From NCBI GenBank assembly GCA_964370855.1, contig CAYJMF010000009.1, positions 23,114 through 87,113 of the forward strand: a DNA stretch of 64,000 nt, read 5' to 3'. The DNA is from JAKLKS01 sp964370855. Lineage in GTDB: Bacteria > Planctomycetota > JAJSAM01 > JAKLKS01. This document shows, in pieces, positions 24,711 to 33,392 of this stretch (within the stretch, counting starts at the first letter, position 1; each line of letters begins with the position of its first letter). The notes under the pieces were generated by a model, which was not told the origin of the DNA, searched no databases, and saw nothing but the letters and a program-made list of their open reading frames with translations. The position numbers were made by a program, and so were the translations under genes.

Positions 24711-27182
24711 CTACTTCCCGGGGGAGGGCAGCGCCATGTCCGTGTCCACGGGGGGGGCCTCGAAGGTCTTCCCCACGAGGGAGCGGTAGGCGGGCACCGC
24801 CGCGGGATCGATCTTCATCTCCTCCAGCACCCGGAGGAGGGCGCGCTGCAGTTGTGCGTCGAGCTCCCAGTCCGCCAGCAGCGGCCGGCCGAGGATGTCG
24901 CTGGCCTTGAGGCGCACCCGGGTGCGGAGGACCCAGCGCACGTCCATCTTCGACAGCGGGGTCCCGAGGGTGGCGTAGAAGGCGTCGAAGCCGGGGTAGG
25001 CGTCGGTGGAGCCGCCGTCGGCCTCGGCCAGGGCCAGGGCCATCTCGCGGTTCCCGGCGAAGATCCCCTCGACGTAGGCCTTGAAGTCGGCGTTCTCCAC
25101 GAGGAGCGCGGCGGCCTCCACCTTCCACCCCTCGAGGGCGTCGTCCTTGACGCCGATGTCCGGCTCGATGCCCCCCTTCCAGACGTCCCGTCCGCGGACG
25201 GTCTTCACCCGGGTGCGCTCCGGGGAGGTGTTGTCGGGGAGGAAGTAGCGGGCGATGGTCACCTTGACGGCGGGGCTGTCGAACTTCCCGTTCCCGTTCT
25301 CGTCGGTGAAGGGCTCGCCGTCGTTCCACTTCCCGTCCTGGTTTCGATCGTAGAAGGGCTCGGCGTCCCCACGCTTCCCGTCGTCGTCGGCGTCGTCGAA
25401 CTCCTCGGGGAAGTCGTACTCGCCGTTCCCGTTGGCGTCGACGTAGGGCTCGCAGAAGGGCTGTACCGTGACGGGCAGCACGATCTGGACGGAGCCCTTC
25501 CCGAAGGTGCGCTCGCCGACGAGGACGGAGCGCTTGTGGTGCTTGAGGCAGCCGGCGAGGATCTCCGAGGCCGAGGCGCTGCCGCCGTTCACGAGAAGCA
25601 CGAGGGGGAGGCGGGAGACGTCGGCCCGGCGCCCCCGGGTGGCGCGGGAGTAGCCGCGCTGCGAGCGGCCCGAGGTGCGGACGACGTCCTTCCCCGGGTC
25701 CATGAAGAGGGAGGCGATGTCCACGGCCTGCTCGAGGAGGCCGCCGCCGTTCCACCGGAGGTCGAGGACGATGCCCCGGACGCCGGACTCCTTGAACCCG
25801 GCCAGGGCCTTCGCGACCTCCTCGGCGGCGTTGGCGCTGAAGTCCTCGAGGAGGATGTACCCGACGTCCCCGGGGAGGACCGCCGACCATGTGGAGGGGA
25901 CGCGGATCTGGCCGCGCTCCAGGGTCTGGTCCCGGGCCTCGGTCCAGCCCTTGCGGTGGACCTTGATGACGACCTTCGTCCCGGCGGGGCCCTTCAGGTG
26001 GGAGATGATGACGTCGATGGCCTCCCCCGTGGTCGCCCAGCCGTCGATCTCGAGGATGCGGTCGCCGGGCATGAGGCCCGAGTTCCACGCGGGGCTGTTG
26101 AACATCGGCCGCTTGATGGCGAAGTAGCCGTCGGCGTCGATCTCGACGTAGGCGCCGATGCCGCCGTAGGAGTCCCCCTGGATGCTCTTCATCCAGGACT
26201 CCCGCTCGGCGCGGTCGAAGAAGGCGGTGTGGGGGTCGATGCCCGTGACGAGGCCGTGGGCGGCCCCCTCGAGGCGCTCCCGGACCCACTTCTCCCGGGC
26301 GCCGGGCTCGGCGTTCCCGGGGGCGGCGTCGGCGTTGGCGAGGACGACCTTGAGGAGGGCCTCGAGGAGGCCCGGCTCGAAGCCGGGGACGACGGGGTCC
26401 CCGGCGGGGGCGGCGCCGGCGGGCTTCCCGGCGGCCTTCTCGGCCTCCCGGCGGAGGCGGCGGTTCTCGTTGCGCAGCGCCGCGGCGTTGTCCTCGATGG
26501 TGCCCCGCTCGAGCAGGGTCCGGGCGAGGCGGCCCCGCTCCGAGGGCTCGTCCTTGACGGCGGAGAGGAGGGGTTTCGCGGCCTCGACGAAGCCGGCGTC
26601 GGCCAGCAGCAGGGCGGCCTCGGTGCGGAGGTTGCCGTCCTCGGTGCTCTTCATGGCGTCCTCGAGCTTGCGGCGCCAGACCGGCTCCTTGGTGATGCCG
26701 TAGAGGGCGCGGTAGGCGTGGATGCGCAGGCGCGGGTCGAGCTCGTCGGACTGGAGCCTGAGGATGCGCTCGGCGATGAGGGCGGGCTCGCTGAGGGAGT
26801 TGCCGGAGATGCCGAGCTGGTCGGCGGCGCCGACGCGCACCTCCGGGGGGAGGGCGGGGTCGAGGAGGTCCATGAGGGTCGCGCGGGCGAGCTCCAGCTC
26901 CTTCAGGCCGAGCAGCGCCCGGGCGAGGCCGAGGCGGGCCCAGGGGGGGGCGGTGGGGAGCTTCTCGCGGATGGCGGGGAGGGATTCGGTGCCGATGCCG
27001 GTGAGGCGCTCCGCCTGCTGCCAGATGCGGGGGCCCTCGGTGGCGAGCATCTGGTCCACGACCTCCCGGGCCATCTGCCCGGGGGCCTCCTCCTGCGGGA
27101 GGGCGGGGGCGGGGGCGAGGAGGAGGAGGCCGGCCATGAGGAGGGCGCCGGCCGCGGCGCGGCGGGGGAGGCGGCGGGGCAT
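24711..27182 (-). CDS. Secreted S41-family C-terminal processing protease with HEAT-like N-terminus and calcium-loop insert
   Basis: 823 residues. Signal peptide 1-29; helical HEAT-like repeats about 35-230; PDZ domain about 345-420; S41 catalytic core from about 430. Catalytic residues by alignment with Prc: Ser537 in NGGSASASEIL, Lys562 in TFGKGSVQ and Gln566, with the family spacing (25 and 4). Directly after this core strand, residues about 582-636 form four tandem EF-hand-like loops (DANGNGEYD, DADDDGKRGD, DRNQDGKWND, DENGNGKFD), inserted before KVTIARYFLP where normal S41 proteases have a short turn. ATG at 27182 chosen for the signal peptide and AAAGGAG upstream. Likely periplasmic or extracellular, calcium-dependent by inference. 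Confidence 0.9.
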   Translation of the reverse strand: MPRRLPRRAAAGALLMAGLLLLAPAPALPQEEAPGQMAREVVDQMLATEGPRIWQQAERLTGIGTESLPAIREKLPTAPPWARLGLARALLGLKELELARATLMDLLDPALPPEVRVGAADQLGISGNSLSEPALIAERILRLQSDELDPRLRIHAYRALYGITKEPVWRRKLEDAMKSTEDGNLRTEAALLLADAGFVEAAKPLLSAVKDEPSERGRLARTLLERGTIEDNAAALRNENRRLRREAEKAAGKPAGAAPAGDPVVPGFEPGLLEALLKVVLANADAAPGNAEPGAREKWVRERLEGAAHGLVTGIDPHTAFFDRAERESWMKSIQGDSYGGIGAYVEIDADGYFAIKRPMFNSPAWNSGLMPGDRILEIDGWATTGEAIDVIISHLKGPAGTKVVIKVHRKGWTEARDQTLERGQIRVPSTWSAVLPGDVGYILLEDFSANAAEEVAKALAGFKESGVRGIVLDLRWNGGGLLEQAVDIASLFMDPGKDVVRTSGRSQRGYSRATRGRRADVSRLPLVLLVNGGSASASEILAGCLKHHKRSVLVGERTFGKGSVQIVLPVTVQPFCEPYVDANGNGEYDFPEEFDDADDDGKRGDAEPFYDRNQDGKWNDGEPFTDENGNGKFDSPAVKVTIARYFLPDNTSPERTRVKTVRGRDVWKGGIEPDIGVKDDALEGWKVEAAALLVENADFKAYVEGIFAGNREMALALAEADGGSTDAYPGFDAFYATLGTPLSKMDVRWVLRTRVRLKASDILGRPLLADWELDAQLQRALLRVLEEMKIDPAAVPAYRSLVGKTFEAPPVDTDMALPSPGK

Positions 27183-27366
27183 CGAGGCTCCTTTCGGGGC
27201 GGAAGGTGAGGCGGGACGGCTGGTCGGGACGGACGACGGACGAAGACCGGGCCGGTCCCCGCTCAGGATAAGCCATTCCTTTGACGTGTGGGGAAGTCTC
27301 GGCGGGCGGTGGGATCCGGGACGGGCGACCCCCGCCCGCCTGTAACACCCCCGCGTCCGCGCCTGC

Positions 27367-28884
27367 ATGATCGGAACCTGCCATTCCGCCGCCCCCCTCG
27401 GGGTCTCCGCCCGGCTCGTCGAGGTCGAGGTGGACGTCCAGGGCGCCAACCGCCACGGGCTCGCCTTCGTCGGCCTCCCCGACGCCGGGGTCCGCGAAGC
27501 CGTCAACCGGGTGAAGGCGGCGCTCTCCAACACCGGCTTCCGCTTCCCCTCCAGCGACCGGGTGGTCATCAACCTCGCGCCGGCGAACCTCCGGAAGGAG
27601 GGGTCGGCCTACGATCTGCCCATCGCGCTGGCGGTGCTGGCGGCGACGCGGCAGGTGCGGGCGCCGCGCCTCGACGACCACCTGGTGGTGGGGGAGCTCT
27701 CCCTCGACGGCCGGGTGCGGCCGGTGCGCGGGGTGCTCTGCGTGGCGGACCGTGCCGCGCGGTCGCGGCGGTGGAAGGGAATTCTCGTGCCCGCGGACAA
27801 CGCGCGGGAGGCGGCGCTGGCGCGGGGGCTGCCCGTGGTGCCCGTGGAGAGCCTCGTCGAGGCGGTGCTCTACCTCGCCGGGGCCCGGGAGGGGCGGGCG
27901 GTGGTCCCGTCGCCGGAGGGCGGCCCGGCCGCCGTCCCGCTTCCTCCCGGTCCCGACTTCGCCGACGTGCGGGGGCAGGAGGGGGCGGTGCGGGCAGCGC
28001 TGGTGGCGGCGGCGGGGGAGCACAACCTGCTGCTGGTGGGGCCGCCGGGGAGCGGGAAGACGATGATCGCGGAGCGGCTGCCGGGGATCCTGCCGGCGCT
28101 CGACGAGGAGGCCTCCATCGAGGCGACGAAGATCCACTCCGTGGCGGGGCTCCTGCGGGGGGAGCCGCTCACGGTGCCGCCCTTCCGGGCGCCCCACCAC
28201 ACGACGTCGGCGGCGGGGCTGCTGGGAGGGGGGCCTCGTGCTGCGCCGGGGGAGATCACGCTGGCCCATCGGGGGGTGCTGTTCCTCGACGAGCTGCCGG
28301 AGTTCGACCGCCGCTCCCTCGAGGGTCTGCGGGAGCCGCTGGAGCGCGGCGAGTTGAGCGTGGTGCGGGCGGGATACCGGGTGCGGTTCCCGTCCCGGTT
28401 CCTGCTGACGGCGGCGATGAACCCCTGCCCCTGCGGAAATCACGGCGTGGCCGATCGGACCTGCGACTGCACGCCGCCGGCGGTGATGCGCTACCGGGGG
28501 CGGGTGTCGGGGCCGCTGCTCGACCGCTTCGATCTCCAGGTGCGGGTGCCGCCGGTGCGGGCCGGGGATCTCGCGGCGGGGGCGCGGCGGGGGCCGTCGT
28601 CGGCGGAATTGCGGGCGGCGGTGGCGGCGGCGCGGGCGCTGCAGCGGGAGCGGGGGGCGGTGAACGGCGCGCTCGACGGGAAGGGGCTCGACCGGTGGGC
28701 GACGCCGGACCGGGAGGGGGAGGCGTTCCTCGAGAAGGCGGCGGACCGCCTGCGGATGTCGGCGCGGGCGGTGGTGCGGGTGCGGCGGTTGGCGCGGACG
28801 CTGGCGGATCTCGAGGGGGCGGAGCGGGTGGGGAGGGCGCACCTCGCCGAGGCGGCGGCGTTCCGGGTGAAGGGGGGGGAGTGA
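27367..28884 (+). CDS. comM: YifB/ComM family magnesium-chelatase-like AAA+ ATPase
   Basis: 505 residues, typical. N-terminal ChlI/Lon-protease-like domain (1-170; VEVDVQGANRHGLAFVGLPD), AAA+ domain with Walker A GPPGSGKT near 225, Walker B LFLDELPEF, and RAPHHTTS; C-terminal Mg_chelatase_C. A Cys cluster CPCGNHGVADRTCDC near 360-375 is typical. In naturally competent bacteria ComM is a branch-migration helicase promoting integration of DNA; elsewhere its role is unclear. Divergent from the protease gene across 184 bases that contain TGTAAC boxes but no firm promoter. Confidence 0.93.
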   Translation: MIGTCHSAAPLGVSARLVEVEVDVQGANRHGLAFVGLPDAGVREAVNRVKAALSNTGFRFPSSDRVVINLAPANLRKEGSAYDLPIALAVLAATRQVRAPRLDDHLVVGELSLDGRVRPVRGVLCVADRAARSRRWKGILVPADNAREAALARGLPVVPVESLVEAVLYLAGAREGRAVVPSPEGGPAAVPLPPGPDFADVRGQEGAVRAALVAAAGEHNLLLVGPPGSGKTMIAERLPGILPALDEEASIEATKIHSVAGLLRGEPLTVPPFRAPHHTTSAAGLLGGGPRAAPGEITLAHRGVLFLDELPEFDRRSLEGLREPLERGELSVVRAGYRVRFPSRFLLTAAMNPCPCGNHGVADRTCDCTPPAVMRYRGRVSGPLLDRFDLQVRVPPVRAGDLAAGARRGPSSAELRAAVAAARALQRERGAVNGALDGKGLDRWATPDREGEAFLEKAADRLRMSARAVVRVRRLARTLADLEGAERVGRAHLAEAAAFRVKGGE

Positions 28885-29100
28885 GAGGGGGCTCCGAGCC
28901 TTTGGAACCGTCCGGCCATGGCCTTCGCTCGCCAGTCCCGCCAGGGGCCCGGCGTCCAAGTTCCGAAGTCTCCATCGCTCCCCTAAGCGTCGTCGGTGTC
29001 GGAGGGCGAGATGGCTCCGGGAGCGGCGGAGAGAGGTCTCCTTGCACCCGACCACGAGCCGAGAGTCGGAACGAGGTCTCGAGTGGCGGAAGGAGGAAGC

Positions 29101-29667
29101 ATGAAGAGCATCAGCGTGGCCGCGGTCATCGGGGTGTCAACGCTGTCGGGTGCCCTCTTCGGGAACGGTGTCCAGGGGGCCGGGAAGCCGATGGCCCTGG
29201 AGATCGGGGAGGCTGGCCGCGGGGGAGTGATCCGAATGACCTGCTCCGGAGGGAAACCGACCATCGAGATGATCTCGGACGAGGGGATGGTCGTCCGGAT
29301 GGAGGTGGGAAAGAACGCAGGCTTCCGCATGGGGAGGCTCGGGCGGCTCGAGGACGACATCACGGCCACCGTGGACGAATACGGCAAGGTGGAGTTGTCG
29401 CTGGGAAGGAGCCAATCCCAGTCGGTACTGCTGTTCCACGAACCGGGCTTCGCTTCGGGAATGACGGTGCGCTCGGGGGAACTGGATGAGGCGACCGTGG
29501 GACTGATGGCTGCGGCTGCCAGCGAAGAGGAATACTTCCGATTCCCGGAAACGGCACAGGTGGTGCTGTGGGATGGACCCAAGCCGGTATGGCACCGAAG
29601 GGTCACGGCGGGGCGGGGAATTGACCAGTTCCCTGAACCCGTGGCGGCTCCCCAGGGGAGCAAGTAG
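29101..29667 (+). CDS. Small secreted protein, function unknown
   Basis: 188 residues with a signal peptide (MKSISVAAVIGVSTLSGALFG). The rest is beta-rich with no motif I recognise. The ATG at 29101 follows GGAAGGAGG, so the start is secure. Codon third positions are clearly richer in A/T than in neighbouring genes, and the flanking intergenic sequences are long, suggesting a less ancient or less expressed gene. A hairpin lies 62 bases downstream. Confidence 0.65.
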   Translation: MKSISVAAVIGVSTLSGALFGNGVQGAGKPMALEIGEAGRGGVIRMTCSGGKPTIEMISDEGMVVRMEVGKNAGFRMGRLGRLEDDITATVDEYGKVELSLGRSQSQSVLLFHEPGFASGMTVRSGELDEATVGLMAAAASEEEYFRFPETAQVVLWDGPKPVWHRRVTAGRGIDQFPEPVAAPQGSK

Positions 29668-29711
29668 TCGGCGGACCGAAGGGGACTCTCTCCGGTTCTG
29701 GCCATGTCCCT

Positions 29712-29753
29712 CCCGAGCTCTCTCGGGGCTTCGGCAGTCCCCTTCTGCCGAAG
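29712..29753. terminator. Two adjacent hairpins after the small secreted gene
   Basis: CCCGAG-CTCT-CTCGGG (29712-29727) followed by CTTCGGCAG-7-base loop-CTGCCGAAG (29729-29753). Both perfect. Placed between the secreted protein and the toxin-antitoxin pair; termination is the likely role. Confidence 0.5.
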
Positions 29754-29866
29754 GGGCATGCAGGAGGTCGAGGGGGGAGACTGCGTCCGTCTCTCCATGC
29801 CGCCGAAGGGCGTGGAGTACTCCCGCATCCTGCGGGTTCCAACCTCGAGAATCGATGCACTACCAG

Positions 29867-29894
29867 CTGACGAACGTGGGATATGTGTTACATT
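29867..29894 (+). promoter_or_regulatory. Promoter of the RHH-PIN operon
   Basis: CTGACG (29867-29872) and TACATT (29889-29894) are 16 bases apart and 7 bases before the ATG at 29902. No ribosome binding site, so the antitoxin mRNA would be leaderless. Confidence 0.5.
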
Positions 29895-29902
29895 GTCGTA
29901 CA
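29884..29902. promoter_or_regulatory. Tandem TGTnnnACA operator overlapping -10 and start codon
   Basis: TGTGTTACA (29884-29892) and TGTCGTACA (29894-29902), both 9-base palindromes, centres 10 bp apart, i.e. one helical turn. Ribbon-helix-helix antitoxins bind exactly such phased short repeats; position over the -10 and ATG fits autorepression by the downstream product. Confidence 0.6.
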
Positions 29903-30123
29903 TGGGTGCCCGGACCGTGACTCTCCGCCTCGACGACGCGCTGCGCAAGGACCTCGACGCGCTCTGCCGGCGCGCCGGCAGGACGCGGAGCCAGATCGTG
30001 CGGGAGGCGCTCCGCCGGCAGATGGCACTCCTGCGCTTCGAGGAGGCGCGGGCGGCCCTTCTGCCCCTGGCGGAGGCGCAGGGGTTCCTCACGGACGAGG
30101 ACGTCTTCCGGGTCGTCTCCTGA
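29902..30123 (+). CDS. Ribbon-helix-helix antitoxin
   Basis: 73 residues. The first 45 form a CopG/Arc-type ribbon-helix-helix: beta strand ARTVTLRLDD, then RKDLDALCRRAGRTRSQIVREALRRQ with the turn between helices. The C-terminal part would bind and neutralise the toxin encoded 4 bases downstream. I take the ATG at 29902 rather than an upstream in-frame start because the domain begins there and the operator/promoter covers it. Confidence 0.82.
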   Translation: MGARTVTLRLDDALRKDLDALCRRAGRTRSQIVREALRRQMALLRFEEARAALLPLAEAQGFLTDEDVFRVVS

Positions 30124-30127
30124 TCCG

Positions 30128-30529
30128 GTGAGGGTCCTCCTCGAAACGAACGTCCTCGTGTCCGCCTTCACGGCCCGGGGCCTCTGCGCCGATCTCCTGC
30201 GGGAGATCCTCGCGCGGCACACCCTCGTGACGGGGGAGGTGGTGCTGGCGGAGTTCCGCCGGATCCTCTCCGGGAAGTTCCGGGCCCCCCGCGCGGTCGT
30301 CGAGGCGGCGGTGGCGGCCGCGTCCGCCGGCGAGGTGGTGCCGCGGCCCCGGCGGCGGCTCGCCCTGCGATCGCGGGATCCCTCCGACGACCTCGTCCTC
30401 GCGTCCGCCGTCGCGGGGAAGGCCGACCTCCTGGTCACCGGGGACCGGGACTTCCTCTGCCCGGCGGGGCGGGCTCCGCTTCCCATCCTGAGTCCACGTG
30501 AGGCATGGGGCAGGGTCCGGCGGGGGTAG
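30128..30529 (+). CDS. PIN-domain toxin, VapC-like
   Basis: 133 residues, GTG start 4 bases after the antitoxin stop. PIN domains are Mg-dependent RNases. N-terminal motif is LLETNVLVSAF, where the family normally has DTN: the first catalytic Asp is Glu6 here. Other acidic residues are intact (Glu near 39 in LAEF, DPSDDLVLASAV and VTGDRDFL). It belongs to the putative-toxin PIN group with SAF after TNVL. Activity with Glu in place of Asp is uncertain. Confidence 0.8.
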   Translation: MRVLLETNVLVSAFTARGLCADLLREILARHTLVTGEVVLAEFRRILSGKFRAPRAVVEAAVAAASAGEVVPRPRRRLALRSRDPSDDLVLASAVAGKADLLVTGDRDFLCPAGRAPLPILSPREAWGRVRRG

Positions 30530-30603
30530 GGTTCCGTGGCTTGCGGCAGGTAGGCTCGTGTTCGGGTGTGTACTGCGTAGCTGACGGACCAGGAGGGCCG
30601 ATC

Positions 30604-31023
30604 TTGGGCAGACTGAGCAAGTCCTTCTGGGTGGTGCTGCTGGTGGTCCTGGCCGTGCTGGCGGCGGCGGGCGCCGTGTGGGACCGGACCGGAACCGCCG
30701 CTCGGCTGCGCAGGCAGTTCGGCCTGAGCAGGGCGGAGGTGGCGTCGGAGCCGGCCATCGCGGTTGCCTTGCAGCGCAGGCTCCCGTTGGGTTCGGATCG
30801 CGGCGCCATCGAGACCTTCCTTCGGCAGTCGCTGGATGGTGATGACTGCAGCATGGTCGAGTTCGTGGACAGGGGGAAGGGGGATCGTGGGTACCTGTGC
30901 ACGTTCGGCTATGACGTCGGCGAATTTGGATTCGTCAAGGAGACCTATCACCTGTGGTTCGCGATCGATGAACAGGGCGTTCTGAAGGAGGTCTCCGTCG
31001 CCAAGGTCCTGACCGGGTTGTAG
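30604..31023 (+). CDS. Small membrane-anchored protein, function unknown
   Basis: 139 residues from TTG at 30604, preceded by AGGAGG with 7-base spacing. One N-terminal membrane helix (WVVLLVVLAVLAAAGAVW), then a soluble domain of about 110 residues without a motif I recognise. Earlier in-frame starts lie in the PIN gene end and are rejected. Third-position A/T is higher than the window average, like the other genes of the 28.9-31 kb patch. Confidence 0.6.
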   Translation: MGRLSKSFWVVLLVVLAVLAAAGAVWDRTGTAARLRRQFGLSRAEVASEPAIAVALQRRLPLGSDRGAIETFLRQSLDGDDCSMVEFVDRGKGDRGYLCTFGYDVGEFGFVKETYHLWFAIDEQGVLKEVSVAKVLTGL

Positions 31024-31182
31024 GGTGCTGGATGCCTCCGGGACCTTGGCGAGTACCGTCCGTTCCGACATGCCACTGGACCAGGGCACGAGAACGCGGC
31101 AACGATGACCCGGAGGCGGCCTGCACGTGATGAGCATGGCCCAGGAGGCCGGTCCCCTCCCCCCGCTTCCTGCGATGGGTGG

Positions 31183-31211
31183 TTGACCCGTAGGGCCCAC
31201 CCGGCGATCAT
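31183..31211 (+). promoter_or_regulatory. Promoter TTGACC-17-GATCAT, leaderless arrangement
   Basis: -35 TTGACC at 31183-31188, spacer exactly 17, -10 GATCAT at 31206-31211, then 6 bases to the GTG at 31218. It is the best complete promoter in the window and supports the leaderless reading of the other boxes. Confidence 0.6.
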
Positions 31212-31217
31212 CGCGGC

Positions 31218-33257
31218 GTGAAACGGATCATCGCCCTCGGGGCCGCGGGTGCAGCGCTCCTCGCCGCCACCCTCCTCCTCTGGCCCGGCGGGGAGAAGTT
31301 GCCGCCACCGCCGCGCCCTCCCGACCCGGCCTCGCTCAGGGGCGCTCCTCCCCCTCCCCTTGCCGAGGCGTTGCCCGCCGCTCCCGACGCTCCCCCCTCC
31401 CCGCCCCCCTCCCCCGGCCGTACCGTCCGCTGGAAGGTCGTCCCCGGCGAGCGCCCCATCCCCCGCGACGGTTCCCCCGTCGCCGTCGGCCCCCCCGGAA
31501 GCCCCCCCGACCGCGCCGGCCGCATGGAGGGGGACCTCCTCGTCTGCGAGGACCTCCCGCCGCAGTACCGCGTCCTCCTCGCCGCCGCGGAGGACGGCTC
31601 CCTCGCGAGCCTCTTCCTCCCCCCCGCGGGCACCGAGCCCACGGAGCCCGTCGCCTTCCTGCGGCCGCGCCGGGTCGAGATCCTCCTCCGCGACGAGGAC
31701 GGCGACCCCGTGGAGGCGATCGGGATCGGGATGGGCAGCCACGGTCGCGATCGCGGCGGAAGGGTCGTTCCCCTCGAAGGCGGGCGCGCCGTCGTCGAGG
31801 GGCTCCTTCCCTCGGAGACGGGCCACGGCTTCTGGCTCCTCGACGACTTCAACCGCGATTCCGACGGGTTCCTCCTCGGGTTCGTGGACGTCACGAACGG
31901 CGACGCCCGCCTCGAGCGGGTCGTCCCGCGCCCGAGGGACGTCGCCCTCCGCGTCCGCGTCGACGGGAGCCCCCGGATCCCGGAGAAGTGGAACCTTCTC
32001 GCCGGCCTCCAGACCGTGGGGATGCGGGAGATCGACGATGCCGCGGCGGAGATCCGGTTCCGCATCCGCCCCTGGATCGCCGGAAGCGCGAGCCTCCGCA
32101 TGATGTGGTCCTCTCCCGGGCTCCGCCCCGAATCGTCCCTCCTGGATGCCCGGTGGGACCCCGCCGGAGCGGTCTTCCGGGCCGCGATCGACCTCGTCAC
32201 CCCGGCGTCCCTCGTGCTCGAAGGGCGGGTGACGGGGAACCCCCTTCCGGAGTCGGTGTGCCTGGACGTCCGGGGGAAGGAAGGGTGGGTCCCGGCGGCG
32301 CCGCGAACCGCGGTCCCCCCCGACGGGTGCCCCCGCTTCTCCGGCCTCGACGCGGGGACCTACCGGCTGCGGGACCCGGCGACGGGAGTCGCGGGGGATC
32401 CCGTGGAACTCCGCGCCGGCGGGGAGGCGACGGCCCATCTCGCGACGGTGCCGGCCGCCCTCGTGCGGGGGAGGGTCCTCGCCCCGGCCTGGGCGCGCCC
32501 CGGCGACGTACGGGTCCTGGTGGAGGGGCCGAGCGTGGACACCTCCATCGAGGACCCGTTCCTCCATCCCGGGTACCGCGTGGCGGGGGACCTCGGCTTC
32601 GAGGTGCCGGTCCCCGAGGGGGTTCCCGTCACCCTGCGGGCGTGGCATCCCCTGCTCGCCCCCGCCGCGGGCAAGGTGCCGGCGGAGGTCTCCGGCGCCG
32701 CCGAAGGACTCCTCCTCCGGCTGGTCGAGGAGCGGGTCGCCTCCTTCCGCCCCCGGCCCCATTGGGCCGGCGCGCTGGGGTTCACGGCCCGCCTCTACCG
32801 GGGAGAAGCGGCCGGGGAGCCGGCCGCGGAGTCGACGGTGCTCGTGGAAGGCGGGGTCGCCCGGTTCGGGGGGTTCGAGCCGGGGCGGTACACCCTCTGG
32901 CTCGACACCCCGGAGTTCGCGCCGAGGGTCGTGGAGGGGGTCGACCTCGGCGAGGGGGCGACGGACCTGGGCGAGGTCCAGTTCGAGGCGGGCACCGTGC
33001 TGACGGTGCGCCTGCGCCTTCCCCAGGGGACCCCCTGGCCCGGCCTCGACGTCCTCGTCCGGCCCCTCACCGGCCCGGGGTTCATGCGGTGGGTCCCGAC
33101 GACCGGGGAGAAGCGGGAGGCGGTCGTCCCCGGGCTCCCGGCGGGGCGGCTCTCGGTCCTGGTGCGTGTGGGGGGGCTGCTCGCCGAGTTCAAGGAGGAG
33201 GTCGAGGTGGACGGGGTCTCGCCGGCGCTCCTGGAGGTCGACGCGGCGGGAAGGTAG
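31218..33257 (+). CDS. Secreted or anchored protein with carboxypeptidase-regulatory-like beta domains
   Basis: 679 residues. The N-terminal hydrophobic segment (residues 4-22) is followed by a Pro-rich linker to about 68. The rest is a series of beta-sandwich-like units with phrases such as LDAGTYRLRDPATG, FEPGRYTLWLDTPEFAP and LPAGRLSVLVRVGG, typical of carboxypeptidase-regulatory-like repeats common in planctomycetes and myxobacteria. No catalytic motif. GTG start fixed by the promoter at 31183-31211 and by the hydrophobic N-terminus. Probably a cell-surface protein. Confidence 0.75.
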   Translation: MKRIIALGAAGAALLAATLLLWPGGEKLPPPPRPPDPASLRGAPPPPLAEALPAAPDAPPSPPPSPGRTVRWKVVPGERPIPRDGSPVAVGPPGSPPDRAGRMEGDLLVCEDLPPQYRVLLAAAEDGSLASLFLPPAGTEPTEPVAFLRPRRVEILLRDEDGDPVEAIGIGMGSHGRDRGGRVVPLEGGRAVVEGLLPSETGHGFWLLDDFNRDSDGFLLGFVDVTNGDARLERVVPRPRDVALRVRVDGSPRIPEKWNLLAGLQTVGMREIDDAAAEIRFRIRPWIAGSASLRMMWSSPGLRPESSLLDARWDPAGAVFRAAIDLVTPASLVLEGRVTGNPLPESVCLDVRGKEGWVPAAPRTAVPPDGCPRFSGLDAGTYRLRDPATGVAGDPVELRAGGEATAHLATVPAALVRGRVLAPAWARPGDVRVLVEGPSVDTSIEDPFLHPGYRVAGDLGFEVPVPEGVPVTLRAWHPLLAPAAGKVPAEVSGAAEGLLLRLVEERVASFRPRPHWAGALGFTARLYRGEAAGEPAAESTVLVEGGVARFGGFEPGRYTLWLDTPEFAPRVVEGVDLGEGATDLGEVQFEAGTVLTVRLRLPQGTPWPGLDVLVRPLTGPGFMRWVPTTGEKREAVVPGLPAGRLSVLVRVGGLLAEFKEEVEVDGVSPALLEVDAAGR

Positions 33258-33269
33258 CGGGGGAGGAGT

Positions 33270-33290
33270 GTGTACCATAGTGTGATACAC
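33270..33290. promoter_or_regulatory. Near-palindrome GTGTACCA-5-TGATACAC
   Basis: 8-base arms (7 of 8 matching) around TAGTG. A/T-rich for this genome and located upstream of the SBBP protein gene; candidate operator. Alternatively the terminator region of the preceding gene. Confidence 0.35.
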
Positions 33291-33322
33291 ATCCGGGGCG
33301 CGGGCCGTGCCGGGGAAGGTGA

Positions 33323-33328
33323 TAGGAT
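33323..33328 (+). promoter_or_regulatory. -10 box TAGGAT upstream of the SBBP protein gene
   Basis: TAGGAT, then 7 bases, then an ATG that opens an 18-codon frame (33336-33392); the main gene starts at 33389. Confidence 0.4.
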
Positions 33329-33335
33329 TCCCGCC

Positions 33336-33392
33336 ATGTCAGGGGGCGAACCCGGCGCCGGGAAGCCCGGTCCCGACCAGGAGGGGAAGTGA
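33336..33392 (+). CDS. Possible 18-codon leader ORF
   Basis: ATG 7 bases after a TAGGAT box; 18 codons rich in Gly, Pro and Lys; the TGA stop overlaps the GTG start of the 1038-residue gene. The main gene also has its own AGGAGG. The leader could couple translation. Unsupported except by geometry. Confidence 0.25.
   Translation: MSGGEPGAGKPGPDQEGK

Noticed and set aside
24699..24712. ACCCGTATTCC between pgeF and the protease gene as a family B relic
   Set aside because: Only a short partial match to the family B right arm and no partner arm.
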